Shown here piece after piece: positions 41,674-50,840 of a stretch of 64,000 nt of DNA. The translations under genes were made by a program, and so were the position numbers. How positions within the stretch are numbered: the first letter of the stretch is position 1; each line of letters begins with the position of its first letter. This DNA comes from Saprospiraceae bacterium (GTDB lineage: Bacteria > Bacteroidota > Bacteroidia > Chitinophagales > Saprospiraceae). The notes under the pieces are model-generated. The model saw only the letters and a list, made by a program, of their open reading frames with translations, did not search any database and was not told where the DNA came from. The DNA is taken from NCBI GenBank assembly GCA_019187365.1, contig JABARE010000003.1:62001-126000 (forward strand), written 5' to 3'.

Positions 41674-44139
41674 TTAAGCACGAACATTGCCCGGTAGCTT
41701 CATTTCGGCTGCATCTCCCGTAAGTTGCAGACGCGATGCTGAAAAAGAGGTAAGAGCCCATGCCAGAAAGATGATGCTCAACGAATTGGCTGGCATCAGA
41801 AAGCTGGCGATCACAGGCGATAAAAGCCCGCTCAGAGCAAACCAGGAGGCAGCTACGTTATACACCACAGAATATCCGAAAATGATGGAGTTGATCCTGC
41901 GACCGTCACGTATAAGACGCAACATCCTGGGCAATTTCCAAAAGGCGCTACCGTCGAGTATGGCGTCGCAGGACGGCGTGAAATTGTTTTTGTTTTCAGT
42001 AACGGCAATGCCGGCGTTTGCCTGCCTCAGGGCCCCGGCGTCGTTGAATCCGTCGCCGATCATCAACGTAGGGCATCCCCGCTCGCGCTGAAGCCGTTCT
42101 ATATACTGCCGTTTTTCCCAAGGGTTAAACCGGAAGTGTATGTTTTCCGGATGGTGAAGCAGGGCGGAGAGATAGGCCCGTTCCCCGTCGTTGTCGCCGG
42201 AGATTATAGAGACTTCGTAATCTGACTGAAGGTCCTGCAATGAGTCCTCCAGCTTTTCCCGGTACTGCTGCCGCACCAGGAAGTAGCCGATGTAGCGGCC
42301 GTCTTCGCGGATATGCGTGCACGTACCATGGGTATGGTGAGGTTCGTCCACTCCTATGAATTCGGCAGAACCCATCTTCAAATGATGTTCTTCAAGCCAT
42401 GCTTCTATGCCACCCCCTTCCGTCGTTTTGAAATGGACGACCTCCAGAGGCTCCCGGAGCTGTCCGGAATGGTAGATGGCAAGACTTATTGGGTGAGTGG
42501 ATTGCCGGGCGAGGGAATACACTCTCAAAGACAATTCCGGCGACATGGGTTGCCCAAAATAGTGGACTTGGTTGCGCGCCCCTTCGGTCAGCGTTCCGGT
42601 CTTGTCGAGGACCACGTGTTGGGTTTGGGCGATGGCTCCAAGCACGTCGGGATGCCGCAAATAGAGCCTGTTTTGCGAAAGGATGCGCAGCAGGTGTCCG
42701 CTGGTAAAATGAGAAGCAAACAAGAGCGCAAAGGGGCAGGCTACGATGAGCACCGTGGTGAGTGCATTCCACATGCGCTCGTGCTGGTGCTGAAAAAACC
42801 AATAACCTGCAGCGGTGCCAGCCAGGAGCAGCACAGCGACCGTAAAATATTTGCCGAGCTGTTCGCGATGCCGCTGCTCTTCCTGCTCGGTATTGGCATC
42901 AAAACTGCGATTCCACAATTCGTTCAGGTAGCGCTGCTCCACAGCGCGTAGCGCACTCAGCACGATCTGCGCTCCCGTCTGGCGGGCGCCGGCAAACACG
43001 CGGTCTCCTGCTTCTGCAAAGCTTTTATCGCTTTCGCCGGTTACGAAGCTGTAGTCGAGGGATGCCTTTCCGCGAACCAGGATGCTGTCGACCGGAACGA
43101 TTTCCTGGTTGTGAATGTAGATGAGGTCACCTGTCTGGATCTTTTCTACCGGTATGGGAATGACCTCGCCGTTGCGCCGCGCCATTACCGCGATGGGAAA
43201 AAAGGAAGTGTGATCCCGTTGAAAGATCAGAGACTCCATCGACCGCTCGTGTATAAAACGGCTGATGAGCAAAAAAAACACAATTCCTGACATCGAGTCA
43301 AGATATCCGTTGCCGATTCCCGCCTGCATCTCGTAGAGGCTGCGCCCAAAGAGAAGGATCAGCGCCAGCGAAACCAGCAGGTCTATGTTGGGCAGCCCCG
43401 CCTTTAAACCGGTCCACGCGCGCTGGTAGAATTCCAATGCGCTGTACAGAAATGCCGGGAGGGAAAGCAGCAGAATGACGACGTTGAACAGGAACCCCAG
43501 TCTCGTTTCCGCAACAGAACTGCCGCTGAGGTATTCCGGCAGATTGAGCATCATGATGTTGGCAAAACAGAAACCCGCAACGCCAATTTTGATGATGCGC
43601 AGGCGGGCCGAGCGCTCCTGGCGTCCGTGGCTCCCCGGCGGCAGATTGAGCAGAGGTTCATACCCAAGGCCGGCCAGAAGCTCAACGATCCTCCGCAGGC
43701 TCGTCTGTTCTTCATTGTAAACGATGTAAAGCCGCTTTTCCGAAAAGTGAACCTGAACGCGGACAATACCTCGGTTCATTTTGGGCAATTGCTCCAGCAA
43801 CCATACACAGGCGCTGCAGTGCATCTGCGGAAGGTAAAAGTAGAGGTGCGATTGCTTGCCATCCGAATAGCGCAATACCTCGTTGCGTATTTCCGGCAGG
43901 TCCAGAAAATCAAACCGCTCCTTTTCTCCAGGCCCCTGTGCTTGCCTGAGCCCGGGGTGCGGGTGGATTTCGTAATATCGGGTAAGACCGTTTTTTTCTA
44001 TTATGGCGTATGCGTTTCGGCAGGATTCGCTGCAAAATATCTTGTCACCCGCAGTGTGATCCTGATTGCTGCACTCTGTGCCGCAATGGTAGCAACGCAG
44101 GCTCTTCAGCGCTTCCTCTTCCTGTATTTTTCGGTTCAT
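41674..44139 (-). CDS. ccoI: Copper-transporting P1B-type ATPase, CcoI-like
   Basis: CcoI-type ATPases export copper for cytochrome cbb3 oxidase assembly. The 821-residue protein has an N-terminal cysteine-rich domain (LRCYHCGTEC, KIFCSESCRNAY) and an HMA-like domain with MHCSACVW (about residues 105-112). Eight membrane helices and the P-type machinery follow: VTGESD, DKTGTLTEG (phosphorylated Asp), HP in the N-domain (STHPIS) and MIGDGFNDAGAL. The membrane metal motif reads ACPFALL rather than the usual CPC. The frame begins at a TTG (44157), but ATG 44139 is better. Its stop sits in the duplicated target site of a MITE-like element. Confidence 0.9.
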   Translation of the reverse strand: MNRKIQEEEALKSLRCYHCGTECSNQDHTAGDKIFCSESCRNAYAIIEKNGLTRYYEIHPHPGLRQAQGPGEKERFDFLDLPEIRNEVLRYSDGKQSHLYFYLPQMHCSACVWLLEQLPKMNRGIVRVQVHFSEKRLYIVYNEEQTSLRRIVELLAGLGYEPLLNLPPGSHGRQERSARLRIIKIGVAGFCFANIMMLNLPEYLSGSSVAETRLGFLFNVVILLLSLPAFLYSALEFYQRAWTGLKAGLPNIDLLVSLALILLFGRSLYEMQAGIGNGYLDSMSGIVFFLLISRFIHERSMESLIFQRDHTSFFPIAVMARRNGEVIPIPVEKIQTGDLIYIHNQEIVPVDSILVRGKASLDYSFVTGESDKSFAEAGDRVFAGARQTGAQIVLSALRAVEQRYLNELWNRSFDANTEQEEQRHREQLGKYFTVAVLLLAGTAAGYWFFQHQHERMWNALTTVLIVACPFALLFASHFTSGHLLRILSQNRLYLRHPDVLGAIAQTQHVVLDKTGTLTEGARNQVHYFGQPMSPELSLRVYSLARQSTHPISLAIYHSGQLREPLEVVHFKTTEGGGIEAWLEEHHLKMGSAEFIGVDEPHHTHGTCTHIREDGRYIGYFLVRQQYREKLEDSLQDLQSDYEVSIISGDNDGERAYLSALLHHPENIHFRFNPWEKRQYIERLQRERGCPTLMIGDGFNDAGALRQANAGIAVTENKNNFTPSCDAILDGSAFWKLPRMLRLIRDGRRINSIIFGYSVVYNVAASWFALSGLLSPVIASFLMPANSLSIIFLAWALTSFSASRLQLTGDAAEMKLPGNVRA

Positions 44140-44217
44140 GGCGAATTGCAATGCCAAATTATTCCATTCTGTACAAAATCGGAAATTTTTCTTTGTACAA
44201 GCGGGATTCCGGCTTGG

Positions 44218-44547
44218 TCAGTTGCTCCGTGTGGAAGGATAAAGGTCTTCGATCACTTCGAGGTAGGTGCGTATGGCGACAAAGCGGTTTGCATAGCGCT
44301 GGATGTGCTCCTGCTGCAACGCCGGTGCAAAGCGTGCCATATAGGTGTTCAGGGATTCCATACCGGGTGCGTCGTATTGGACGACGTAGGTCTCCGATTC
44401 TGCATCGCGGTCGTCGAGGCGGCTGATCCGGCATTTGTAAAAGATGCCCGTAGCCAGTACCTTTGGAATGTGGTGGCTGCGCATCCATGCCAACCATTCC
44501 TCGTGAACCGTGCGATCGATTTTTATGGTTACATTATAAATTACCAT
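44218..44547 (-). CDS. DUF4286 family protein
   Basis: This 109-residue cytoplasmic protein has the DUF4286 text MVIYNVTIKIDRTVHEEWLAWMRSHHIPKVLATGIF near the start and YANRFVAIRTYLEVIED near the end. The family is a ferredoxin-like alpha-beta barrel type, small and of unknown function, typical of Bacteroidota. The ATG at 44547 is clear. It lies nine bases after the stop of the 460-residue exported protein on the same strand and is probably co-transcribed with it. Confidence 0.85.
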   Translation of the reverse strand: MVIYNVTIKIDRTVHEEWLAWMRSHHIPKVLATGIFYKCRISRLDDRDAESETYVVQYDAPGMESLNTYMARFAPALQQEHIQRYANRFVAIRTYLEVIEDLYPSTRSN

Positions 44548-44556
44548 TGCTCCCCG

Positions 44557-45939
44557 TCAGAAATCGAAATTCAGCGACATTCCGTAGGAGGTGCGCTGTT
44601 GTTCTCCGAGAACGAGCAGACGGCTTCCGTCCGGGCGTGGCAGAATGATGGCCCTGGGAGCATGATCGTACAGCATGCGGTAGTAAATTGATATCGAGAA
44701 GTGGTCATCGACCCCAATGTCCAGCGAACTGTACAAGTCAATAAAATAATCTTCACGAACGTCTGTTAGTACGCCGTCGGAAATCGTCTGATATCGGGAT
44801 TCTACCGGGAATTTGATGAAAGGATAGATCTTTAGTTTATAACGGTCTTGCGGTCGCCATACAAAACCTGGCCGGATCTCCCAACGAAGAACATTTGTGG
44901 GCAAAAAGGTATGGCTAATGGCTGTGTCGGTGCCGTCAATAGACAGGGTCCGGTTGATACTGGCTTGCTCGAGTTCGTAAAATACGCCTGCCAACAGCGA
45001 TAATTTGAGTTTGCTGTATTGTTTGCGGTTTGAAACGAGAAAGCGGGAACGAGCCCGGGCGATGGCATCGAGGTCGTCCTGGCTCATCTGGAGGATATTG
45101 CGCAAGGGGTCACAGCCCTCAAGACAGCGCAACAGGTCGTTGCCGTGCCTCGAATAGCTGGGTTTGCGGGTCATGTTGTCGCGATTGCGCCTTCCGGTTG
45201 CGGTCATTGCACGCGAATAAAAGCTCATGGTCACTCCACCACCAATTTCGTAACGGTGGTCAATGCCCAGATAACCGTCGCTGAACCGCTTGGCAAAGAC
45301 GTAGTTCTCAAGCCAGAGCCCGCTGGCCACAACAGGCTGGTCCCGCTTAGACTCGGCCCGGCGGATTTTGCGGGTCAAGTCTTCATCCGAGGGCTTGGCC
45401 GCCAACGCCTGCTGCAGGTGCTGCAATTTGCGCTGGATGTTGAGCCGTCTTTCCACGGGGTCGGGGCGGAAGGGATGAAAATCAAAGGAAATGTCAAAGT
45501 CCGATACGTTTTCCTGGAAGCTTCCACCCTTAAGTTGCATCTGCAGACTGGTCGAAACGTCGAGTTCGTAGGGATACAAGCCCTGATCCATTCCCACCCC
45601 GGCCTCAAGCCTGAACAAGTCGTCGGAAGCCGTTTCATTGCCACTGAAAGCGAAATGGCCCTTCCCGTTAAGCCGGTGCTCCTGTTCTACATAGCGGTTG
45701 AGGTCGTCGAGCAGCTGGTATACTTCGTCGAGAAAGCGCAGGTCTTCCGGATGAAGGGTGTCCCGTCCTGGCGAACTTAAGGTTAGGACCCGTTTGAGCT
45801 GCATTTCCCGGTAAAAGGTGCTGAATTCGCCGTCGGTGATTTGTGCAGCTGCAGGCTGCATGGCTACGGCAAAGCAGACCAAAACGGCGCAACCAGGTCC
45901 GAAAGGACCTGAGAATCTCCGGAACAAGCGGCAGACCAT
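44557..45939 (-). CDS. Exported hypothetical protein, possible outer-membrane beta-barrel
   Basis: I do not recognise a family. The 460-residue product has an N-terminal export signal (CAVLVCFAVAMQPAAAQ). A helical charged region follows (about 70-200, with NIQRKLQHLQQALAAKPSDEDLTRKIRRAESKR as coiled coil). The rest is rich in alternating aromatic strands (WLENYVFAKRFSDGYLGIDHRYEIGGGV, YKLKIYPFIKFPVESRY, FSISIYYRMLYD) and ends in SYGMSLNFDF, a terminal aromatic as in outer-membrane barrels. VLTDVRED around 44754-44776 coincides with a weak copy of the dispersed dyad. It is upstream of the DUF4286 gene, which follows closely. Confidence 0.6.
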   Translation of the reverse strand: MVCRLFRRFSGPFGPGCAVLVCFAVAMQPAAAQITDGEFSTFYREMQLKRVLTLSSPGRDTLHPEDLRFLDEVYQLLDDLNRYVEQEHRLNGKGHFAFSGNETASDDLFRLEAGVGMDQGLYPYELDVSTSLQMQLKGGSFQENVSDFDISFDFHPFRPDPVERRLNIQRKLQHLQQALAAKPSDEDLTRKIRRAESKRDQPVVASGLWLENYVFAKRFSDGYLGIDHRYEIGGGVTMSFYSRAMTATGRRNRDNMTRKPSYSRHGNDLLRCLEGCDPLRNILQMSQDDLDAIARARSRFLVSNRKQYSKLKLSLLAGVFYELEQASINRTLSIDGTDTAISHTFLPTNVLRWEIRPGFVWRPQDRYKLKIYPFIKFPVESRYQTISDGVLTDVREDYFIDLYSSLDIGVDDHFSISIYYRMLYDHAPRAIILPRPDGSRLLVLGEQQRTSYGMSLNFDF

Positions 45940-45983
45940 GTCCGGATAGCAGCAAAGTCTTTGCCAAATTGAATGGCAACCGG

Positions 45984-47096
45984 TTATTGCTTTGAAGAAA
46001 TTCCCGCGAGCCTGAAATACAGCTCGTGCAGGTCTTCAGCATTCCGGCGGTCGTCGTGGTATTTTTCCACGTAAGCCCGGCTGTTTTTTCCCGATTGGTG
46101 GCGCATTTCACCGCTCCCCAGAAGCGGGGCAAGCACTCCGGCCAGGTCGTCGGGGCTCGCCCGGTGAATGGGTAAGTCTGCCGGGTAATCTTTGCCGATG
46201 AAGGGATTGATGTAGCCTACGACCGGTTTCCCGTATGCCATGGCTTCAACCGCGGCTGTGCCATGCATGCCGGCAATGAACTGGTCCAGAAACAGGTCAC
46301 AGCGGCGCACCCAGTCGAGGGCCTCTTCTTTGGCCATGTCGTGCAGTAACTGAAAGTCGAAATTGTAGTTCCGCTGCAGCCGTGCGACGGCTTCCGTTAC
46401 GTAGGCCGTTCCCTTCGCTCCGGTCTTTGAAGCAGAGTGAACAACTAACGGACGTTCGTTCGTTGGAGAGGGGTAATGGGGTTCAAAGCGGTCGAGCCCA
46501 ACGAGCTGGTATATCCGGTGCCTATGCGGAAACAATTCCGGATCGATGTAATGCCCCATACCGATGAATTCGAGCGGGAGAAAGCCCAGACGATGAAACG
46601 CCCGCTGCGTGGTGCGTGAACGGCGTGCCGATTCAAAACGGTATTCATACTGTCCCGATTCCACCTCGCGCCGGTAGTAAGGGTTGATGGCCTTGTCGGT
46701 ATCGGGATTGCGAATTTCCGACCCGCACCAGATGACCAGACTTTTTTTGCCTGCCTTTCTCAGCAGGTCACCCTCTACCGGGATACGAAAAAATGGCAGG
46801 TAGTTGAAATCCCAATACCACTGCACAATGTCGGCCCAGGCAAGTTCGCGCCGGAGGATGCTGCGGTATTGCAGCCATGCTGTAACGTGCTTGAAGGGAT
46901 TGCGGCTGAGCAGTCCCGCCGGAAGGGGCTTGCAGTGCTGCGAGGGAACCATTTTGTTGACATGTGTGGTAAATGCGTGCACCTCTATGTCGTCGAAATT
47001 CCTCAGCAGGGCCTCTGCGCGGAAATCCATGTCCTGCGATACGTTGTGTGGCAGCATCAGCACACGCAACCGCCTGCGCCCCACCGCCCCGGTCAT
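45984..47096 (-). CDS. GT4-like glycosyltransferase
   Basis: This 370-residue GT-B type glycosyltransferase begins LRVLMLPHNVSQDMDFRAEALLRNFDDIEVHAF. The C-terminal donor domain has LVVHSASKTGAKGTAYVTEAVARL, FLDQFIAGMHGTAAVEAMAYGKPVVGY and a helical end. The GMHGTAAVEAMAYGKPVV stretch is the donor-phosphate contact of GT4 enzymes. It is probably involved in surface polysaccharide synthesis; sugar and acceptor are unknown. A dispersed dyad encodes PTNERP between the two domains. Its ATG overlaps the stop of the OmpH gene by four bases, so they are coupled. Confidence 0.82.
   Translation of the reverse strand: MTGAVGRRRLRVLMLPHNVSQDMDFRAEALLRNFDDIEVHAFTTHVNKMVPSQHCKPLPAGLLSRNPFKHVTAWLQYRSILRRELAWADIVQWYWDFNYLPFFRIPVEGDLLRKAGKKSLVIWCGSEIRNPDTDKAINPYYRREVESGQYEYRFESARRSRTTQRAFHRLGFLPLEFIGMGHYIDPELFPHRHRIYQLVGLDRFEPHYPSPTNERPLVVHSASKTGAKGTAYVTEAVARLQRNYNFDFQLLHDMAKEEALDWVRRCDLFLDQFIAGMHGTAAVEAMAYGKPVVGYINPFIGKDYPADLPIHRASPDDLAGVLAPLLGSGEMRHQSGKNSRAYVEKYHDDRRNAEDLHELYFRLAGISSKQ
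46444..46466. repeat. Dispersed dyad repeat inside the glycosyltransferase gene
   Basis: This is the variant with a four-base central insertion (core AACGGACGTTCGTTCGTT), as at 6383-6403. It reads Thr-Asn-Glu-Arg-Pro in this frame too. Confidence 0.6.
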
Positions 47097-47677
47097 TTGT
47101 ATTGAGCATTCAATCCTTCGACCATGTCGCTGGTGATGTCGAGGCTGGGGTCCCAGTAAAAGATGTTGCCATCGCGGGCTACACTGAAGATGTAGTGGTA
47201 TTTACCCGAGGCGTTGTACTCCTGGAGAAAGGCGATGACTTTTTTGTGCAGGGCTTCGTTGAATTCTGCCGTTTCTGCAGCAAATCGCGTCGAAAGGTCT
47301 TCTTTGCGCTGCATCAGATCCTGTTCGAGACCCGCAAGCCGCTTTTGAGCGCTTTCCATCTCGTTGCGCGTCATGTTCTCGGCATTTTTTTGGAGCGTCT
47401 GAAATTCACGGCGAAGCTGGTCCTCCTTGCCTTTGAGCTCATTGAGCATGTCTTCCTGCTTCTGTTTGAAATCCGATTCTGATTTCTTGAAAAAATTTAG
47501 TTTCGGCAAAAGACTGTCCGAATTGAAATAAGCTACTTGGAAAGAACCCGCCTTATCCGCAGCCGGCGAAGCGGAAGTGGCGGTCGACGCCTGGCGCTGG
47601 AGCTGGCGGTTTTGGATAAACAGGAATAACAGTCCAGCAAGTGCGATTCCGTGAAGGATCCAGTTCAGATTTTTCAT
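47093..47677 (-). CDS. OmpH/Skp-like periplasmic chaperone
   Basis: This 194-residue protein has an uncleaved or signal-type N-terminal helix (WILHGIALAGLLFLFIQNRQL). The Skp-like part follows: VAYFNSDSLLPKLNFFKKSESDF, a long coiled coil (residues 65-135, KQEDMLNELKGKEDQLRREF), and an end with YHYIFSVARDGNIFYWDPSLDIT and VVEGLN-type text (DMVEGLNAQYK). Skp-like proteins hold unfolded outer-membrane proteins in the periplasm. It lies downstream of asnS on the same strand and overlaps the next glycosyltransferase gene by four bases. Confidence 0.88.
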   Translation of the reverse strand: MKNLNWILHGIALAGLLFLFIQNRQLQRQASTATSASPAADKAGSFQVAYFNSDSLLPKLNFFKKSESDFKQKQEDMLNELKGKEDQLRREFQTLQKNAENMTRNEMESAQKRLAGLEQDLMQRKEDLSTRFAAETAEFNEALHKKVIAFLQEYNASGKYHYIFSVARDGNIFYWDPSLDITSDMVEGLNAQYK

Positions 47678-47718
47678 GGCGTGGAATTTGGATGTGAGAT
47701 CACAAAATGATCCATTAT

Positions 47719-47738
47719 GAACAAACGTTTGTTAGTAT
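47719..47738. repeat. Dispersed dyad repeat at the asnS stop
   Basis: GAACAAACGTTTGTTAGTAT includes a perfect 14-base palindrome AACAAACGTTTGTT (47720-47733). On the minus strand it begins directly after the asnS TGA (47739-47741). Confidence 0.8.
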
Positions 47739-49172
47739 TCAGAATTCAGCATTGCCCGGAAAGCGTGGGAATGGAATGACATCGCGCACATTGGTCATGC
47801 CGGTAATGAAAAGGGCCAGTCGCTCAAAACCCAGTCCGAATCCTGCATGAGGGCAGGTTCCGAATCGCCGAGTGTCGAGATACCAGTACATTTCGTCAAC
47901 CGGAATGTGCATCTCCTGCATGCGCTGAAGCAGGACATCGTAGCGCTCCTCGCGTTGAGAACCACCGACGATTTCCCCGATGCCCGGAAACAGGATGTCC
48001 ATGGCAGCAACGGTTCGGCCATCTTCATTCTGACGCATGTAAAAGGCTTTAATCTCCTTGGGATAGTCCGTCAAAATGACGGGCTTCCGGAAATGCTTTT
48101 CCACGAGGTAGCGCTCGTGTTCAGACTGCAGGTCCACACCCCACCGGTCGACCGGATACTGAAATTTCCCTTTTTTATTCGGGGAAGAGTTGCGCAGAAT
48201 ATCGATGGCCTCCGAATAGCTCAGCCGCTCGAACGGGTGTTCGAGGCAAAAGCGGAGCCGCTCTTCAAGCGGAAACTCACTGCGTTCTGCCATGGGCTTT
48301 TGCTTATCCTCTTCGGCTTCGCGGCGTCCAAGAAAATCGAGGTCTTCCTGGCATTGCTCCATGACGGTGCGGATGATGGACTTCAACAGATCTTCGGCGA
48401 GATCCATGTTGTCGTTCAGATCGGCAAAGGCAACTTCGGGTTCGATCATCCAGAATTCGGCGAGATGGCGCGGAGTATTTGAGTTTTCGGCGCGAAACGT
48501 GGGCCCAAAAGTATAGACCTGTCCGAGGGCCGTTGCTGCGAGTTCTGCCTCGAGTTGGCCCGATACGGTTAGGTGGGTACGTCGCCCGAAAAAATCCTTT
48601 TCGTAGTTTACATTGCCGTTTTCGGTACGGGGAACACGGTCGAGGTCCAGAGTAGTTACCTGAAACATCTCGCCGGCGCCTTCTGCATCCGAACCGGTGA
48701 TGATCGGTGCGTTTAGATAGTAAAATCCCCTTTGGTGAAAGAAAGCATGAATGGCAAAGGCCAGGCTGTGGCGGATGCGCGAAATGGCACTGAACGTGTT
48801 GGTGCGAAACCTCAGGTGGGCAATCTGTCGCAGGAATTCAAGGCTGTGCTTTTTGGGTTGCAGCGGATACGCCGATGCGTCGCAATCGCCCAAAATCTCC
48901 CACCCTGCCACTTCGAGTTCGACGCGCTGGCCACTGCCCGACGAAGCAACCAGCCTGCCGGAGGCGCGGACCGAGGCGCCGACGGTCACCCTGCGCAACT
49001 GTTCTTCGGAAGTGAGCTCCGGGTCAATGACCAACTGGATGTTGGAGATCGACGAGCCGTCGTTGAGTGCTATGAAGCGGTTGTTCCGGAACGCCCGCAC
49101 CCACCCCATAACCACCAATTCCTGGTCGTTGGGGTCCATGCGCAAGAGTTCAGCCACTTTTGTACGCCGCAT
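47739..49172 (-). CDS. asnS: Asparaginyl-tRNA synthetase
   Basis: AsnS charges tRNA-Asn. The 477-residue class IIb synthetase has an OB-fold anticodon-binding domain ([23 protein letters not shown]). The catalytic core has [18 protein letters not shown] (motif 1 region), [64 protein letters not shown] (motif 2) and [27 protein letters not shown] (motif 3). The ATG at 49172 is preferred over TTG 49193. CAAAGATA at 49191-49198 reads TATCTTTG on the minus strand, a promoter -7 element 19 bases upstream. A dispersed dyad follows the stop. Confidence 0.97.
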   Translation of the reverse strand: MRRTKVAELLRMDPNDQELVVMGWVRAFRNNRFIALNDGSSISNIQLVIDPELTSEEQLRRVTVGASVRASGRLVASSGSGQRVELEVAGWEILGDCDASAYPLQPKKHSLEFLRQIAHLRFRTNTFSAISRIRHSLAFAIHAFFHQRGFYYLNAPIITGSDAEGAGEMFQVTTLDLDRVPRTENGNVNYEKDFFGRRTHLTVSGQLEAELAATALGQVYTFGPTFRAENSNTPRHLAEFWMIEPEVAFADLNDNMDLAEDLLKSIIRTVMEQCQEDLDFLGRREAEEDKQKPMAERSEFPLEERLRFCLEHPFERLSYSEAIDILRNSSPNKKGKFQYPVDRWGVDLQSEHERYLVEKHFRKPVILTDYPKEIKAFYMRQNEDGRTVAAMDILFPGIGEIVGGSQREERYDVLLQRMQEMHIPVDEMYWYLDTRRFGTCPHAGFGLGFERLALFITGMTNVRDVIPFPRFPGNAEF

Positions 49173-49190
49173 ATTGTTTTTGTTGAGCCG

Positions 49191-49198
49191 CAAAGATA
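49191..49198 (-). promoter_or_regulatory. -7 promoter element for asnS
   Basis: On the minus strand this reads TATCTTTG, a perfect TAnnTTTG match, placed 19 bases before the asnS ATG. A -33 TTTG is not evident at normal spacing. Confidence 0.55.
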
Positions 49199-49214
49199 TA
49201 CAATGAATTGGGCC

Positions 49215-50840
49215 TCAGATCCGGCCATTGCCGCCGGATTGCACGCTGCGAAGTGCTGACGCAAGGGCCGAGATGCGCTCTTCATTCAGCGCACCGGAGT
49301 ATTTCGCCAACTCATAATCGGCAAGCCATTGCAATAGCGCACGTGCACGTTCTGAAGGCAACTCCTTTTGCAATGCCGCCTTAAGAGAATAGAGCTTGCC
49401 ATCGTGATCATGCAGGCAAGAGAACTCCGAGGCAATGCGCATAAATTCCGACAGGAGCACGTCGGGGCCAGAATCCCCCTTGGCTTGGGCCAGTCCCCCT
49501 TTGCGCCTCCGGAGAACGCGTCGGCCGGATTTGAACAGGATCCCAATTCCCAAAACAGCAAAGGGCAAAGCACTAAAAAGGTAAAAACCTGGATGAGCGG
49601 TCAAAAAGGGTCCCGGGTACGGCAGCCGGCTCAGTGGCATTGGTTTGGGAAGCAGATCTTCTTTTCGCCCGGTGCCGGTTCCGGTCTCGGCGATCTCTAT
49701 GTGAAGGCTGTCGCCCAGACTCCGGTATTGCGCTTCGTCCGGGTCAAAATACACAAAGGAAGGACGAACGACAAAGCTGCCTGGCAACTTGGGAATGAGC
49801 AGGTATTCCCAGCTGCAAGCTTGTTCGTAGATCGGTTCGTCGTGCAATTTGAAAATGTCCGACATCCGCGATTCCGTCAGTTCAAAAGAGCTGTCGCGCT
49901 CAACCAGATCGACTTTCATGCCTTTGAAATGGGCATTTCCCGAAATTCTGAACCGCAGAAGTATGGCGTCGTTCAGGGAGTAACGCACCGCCGGTGTGTC
50001 CATCTCCAGGTGCATTCGACCCACCGCTCCGGAAAAATGTTCTGGCGCCGGCCTGGGGAGTTCTTTTACTTCCAGATAGACGGGGTTGGATGCAACGTTT
50101 TCGATTTGGCGGTGGAAGAACGCGTGGAGGTTAAGTCCGAACGGGTCTTCCTCGCCGCGAACGACGCGGTAAACGATTCGCTCAATCTCCAGTTTTCCCG
50201 TCCGGATTGGAAAAATGGCGGTCCTCGACAATACGCGCAGGTAATATTCCCTCCCCTGGTAAACTTCGCGCAGGGTAGGGCGATGCAACAAGTTAACCGG
50301 AAAGGTGTGAAAGGCGTCCAGCGAGGGCCTGGATCCGGCTTCAATATCCTCGATCCCCACCCGGGTGTACAGGGTGTAGGTCAGTAGACATTGCTCGCCT
50401 GCATAGGCTTCCTTTTTGTCGATTTCCGCTTTGACAAAAATATCCGGAGCACCGGAGGGTTCATCTCTGGCTTTTACTACTTCCAGATGAATAGGCTGAG
50501 TCTGGTACCAGTTGCCGTTAGCCAATATGCGGGCCGGAGACAGGCTGAACCTGCCGCTTCGTTTGGCTTGAAGCACATAGACATAGGCCTGGCTCGAGGA
50601 ATGCCTCCCATTGACAATAGACGATTGGAGTGAGCGGGAAGGTCCGGAGACCACTTGAAATGGACCGAAGTCGGGCGCATGGAAGCGCTGCCCTTCTGCC
50701 TGGAACAGGCGAAAGCTTACCCGGAAGGTCGAACCTTCCAGCACGCGTTGGGCATTGGTTTCTGCAACAAACCGCACATCCTGGGCGGCAGCGGCATCTG
50801 CACCTGCAAGAAGGAACAACAGCCATAACCATCGGGTCAT
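49215..50840 (-). CDS. batD: BatD, membrane-anchored Bat operon protein
   Basis: This 541-residue protein matches BatD of the Bacteroides aerotolerance system. A signal peptide (MTRWLWLLFLLAGADAAAAQ) is followed by tandem Ig-like oxygen-tolerance domains (RVLEGSTFRVSFRLFQAEGQRFHAPDFGPFQVVSGPS, DKKEAYAGEQCLLTYTLYT, SLNDAILLRFRISGNAHFKGMKV). A membrane helix (residues about 425-445) and a cytoplasmic tail complete it. Bat proteins are thought to build a periplasmic complex that protects envelope proteins from stress; the mechanism is not known. Its start overlaps the stop of a shorter BatD-like gene by four bases. It is the last gene of the operon. Confidence 0.92.
   Translation of the reverse strand: MTRWLWLLFLLAGADAAAAQDVRFVAETNAQRVLEGSTFRVSFRLFQAEGQRFHAPDFGPFQVVSGPSRSLQSSIVNGRHSSSQAYVYVLQAKRSGRFSLSPARILANGNWYQTQPIHLEVVKARDEPSGAPDIFVKAEIDKKEAYAGEQCLLTYTLYTRVGIEDIEAGSRPSLDAFHTFPVNLLHRPTLREVYQGREYYLRVLSRTAIFPIRTGKLEIERIVYRVVRGEEDPFGLNLHAFFHRQIENVASNPVYLEVKELPRPAPEHFSGAVGRMHLEMDTPAVRYSLNDAILLRFRISGNAHFKGMKVDLVERDSSFELTESRMSDIFKLHDEPIYEQACSWEYLLIPKLPGSFVVRPSFVYFDPDEAQYRSLGDSLHIEIAETGTGTGRKEDLLPKPMPLSRLPYPGPFLTAHPGFYLFSALPFAVLGIGILFKSGRRVLRRRKGGLAQAKGDSGPDVLLSEFMRIASEFSCLHDHDGKLYSLKAALQKELPSERARALLQWLADYELAKYSGALNEERISALASALRSVQSGGNGRI

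Noticed and set aside
43627..44691. 354-codon plus-strand frame over ccoI and DUF4286
   Set aside because: It is antisense to three supported genes and shows no recognisable protein features.
44754..44776. Additional dispersed dyad in the 460-aa gene
   Set aside because: Several mismatches from the consensus (ACGAACGTCTGTTAGT); it may be chance in coding sequence, so it is not counted among the 12.
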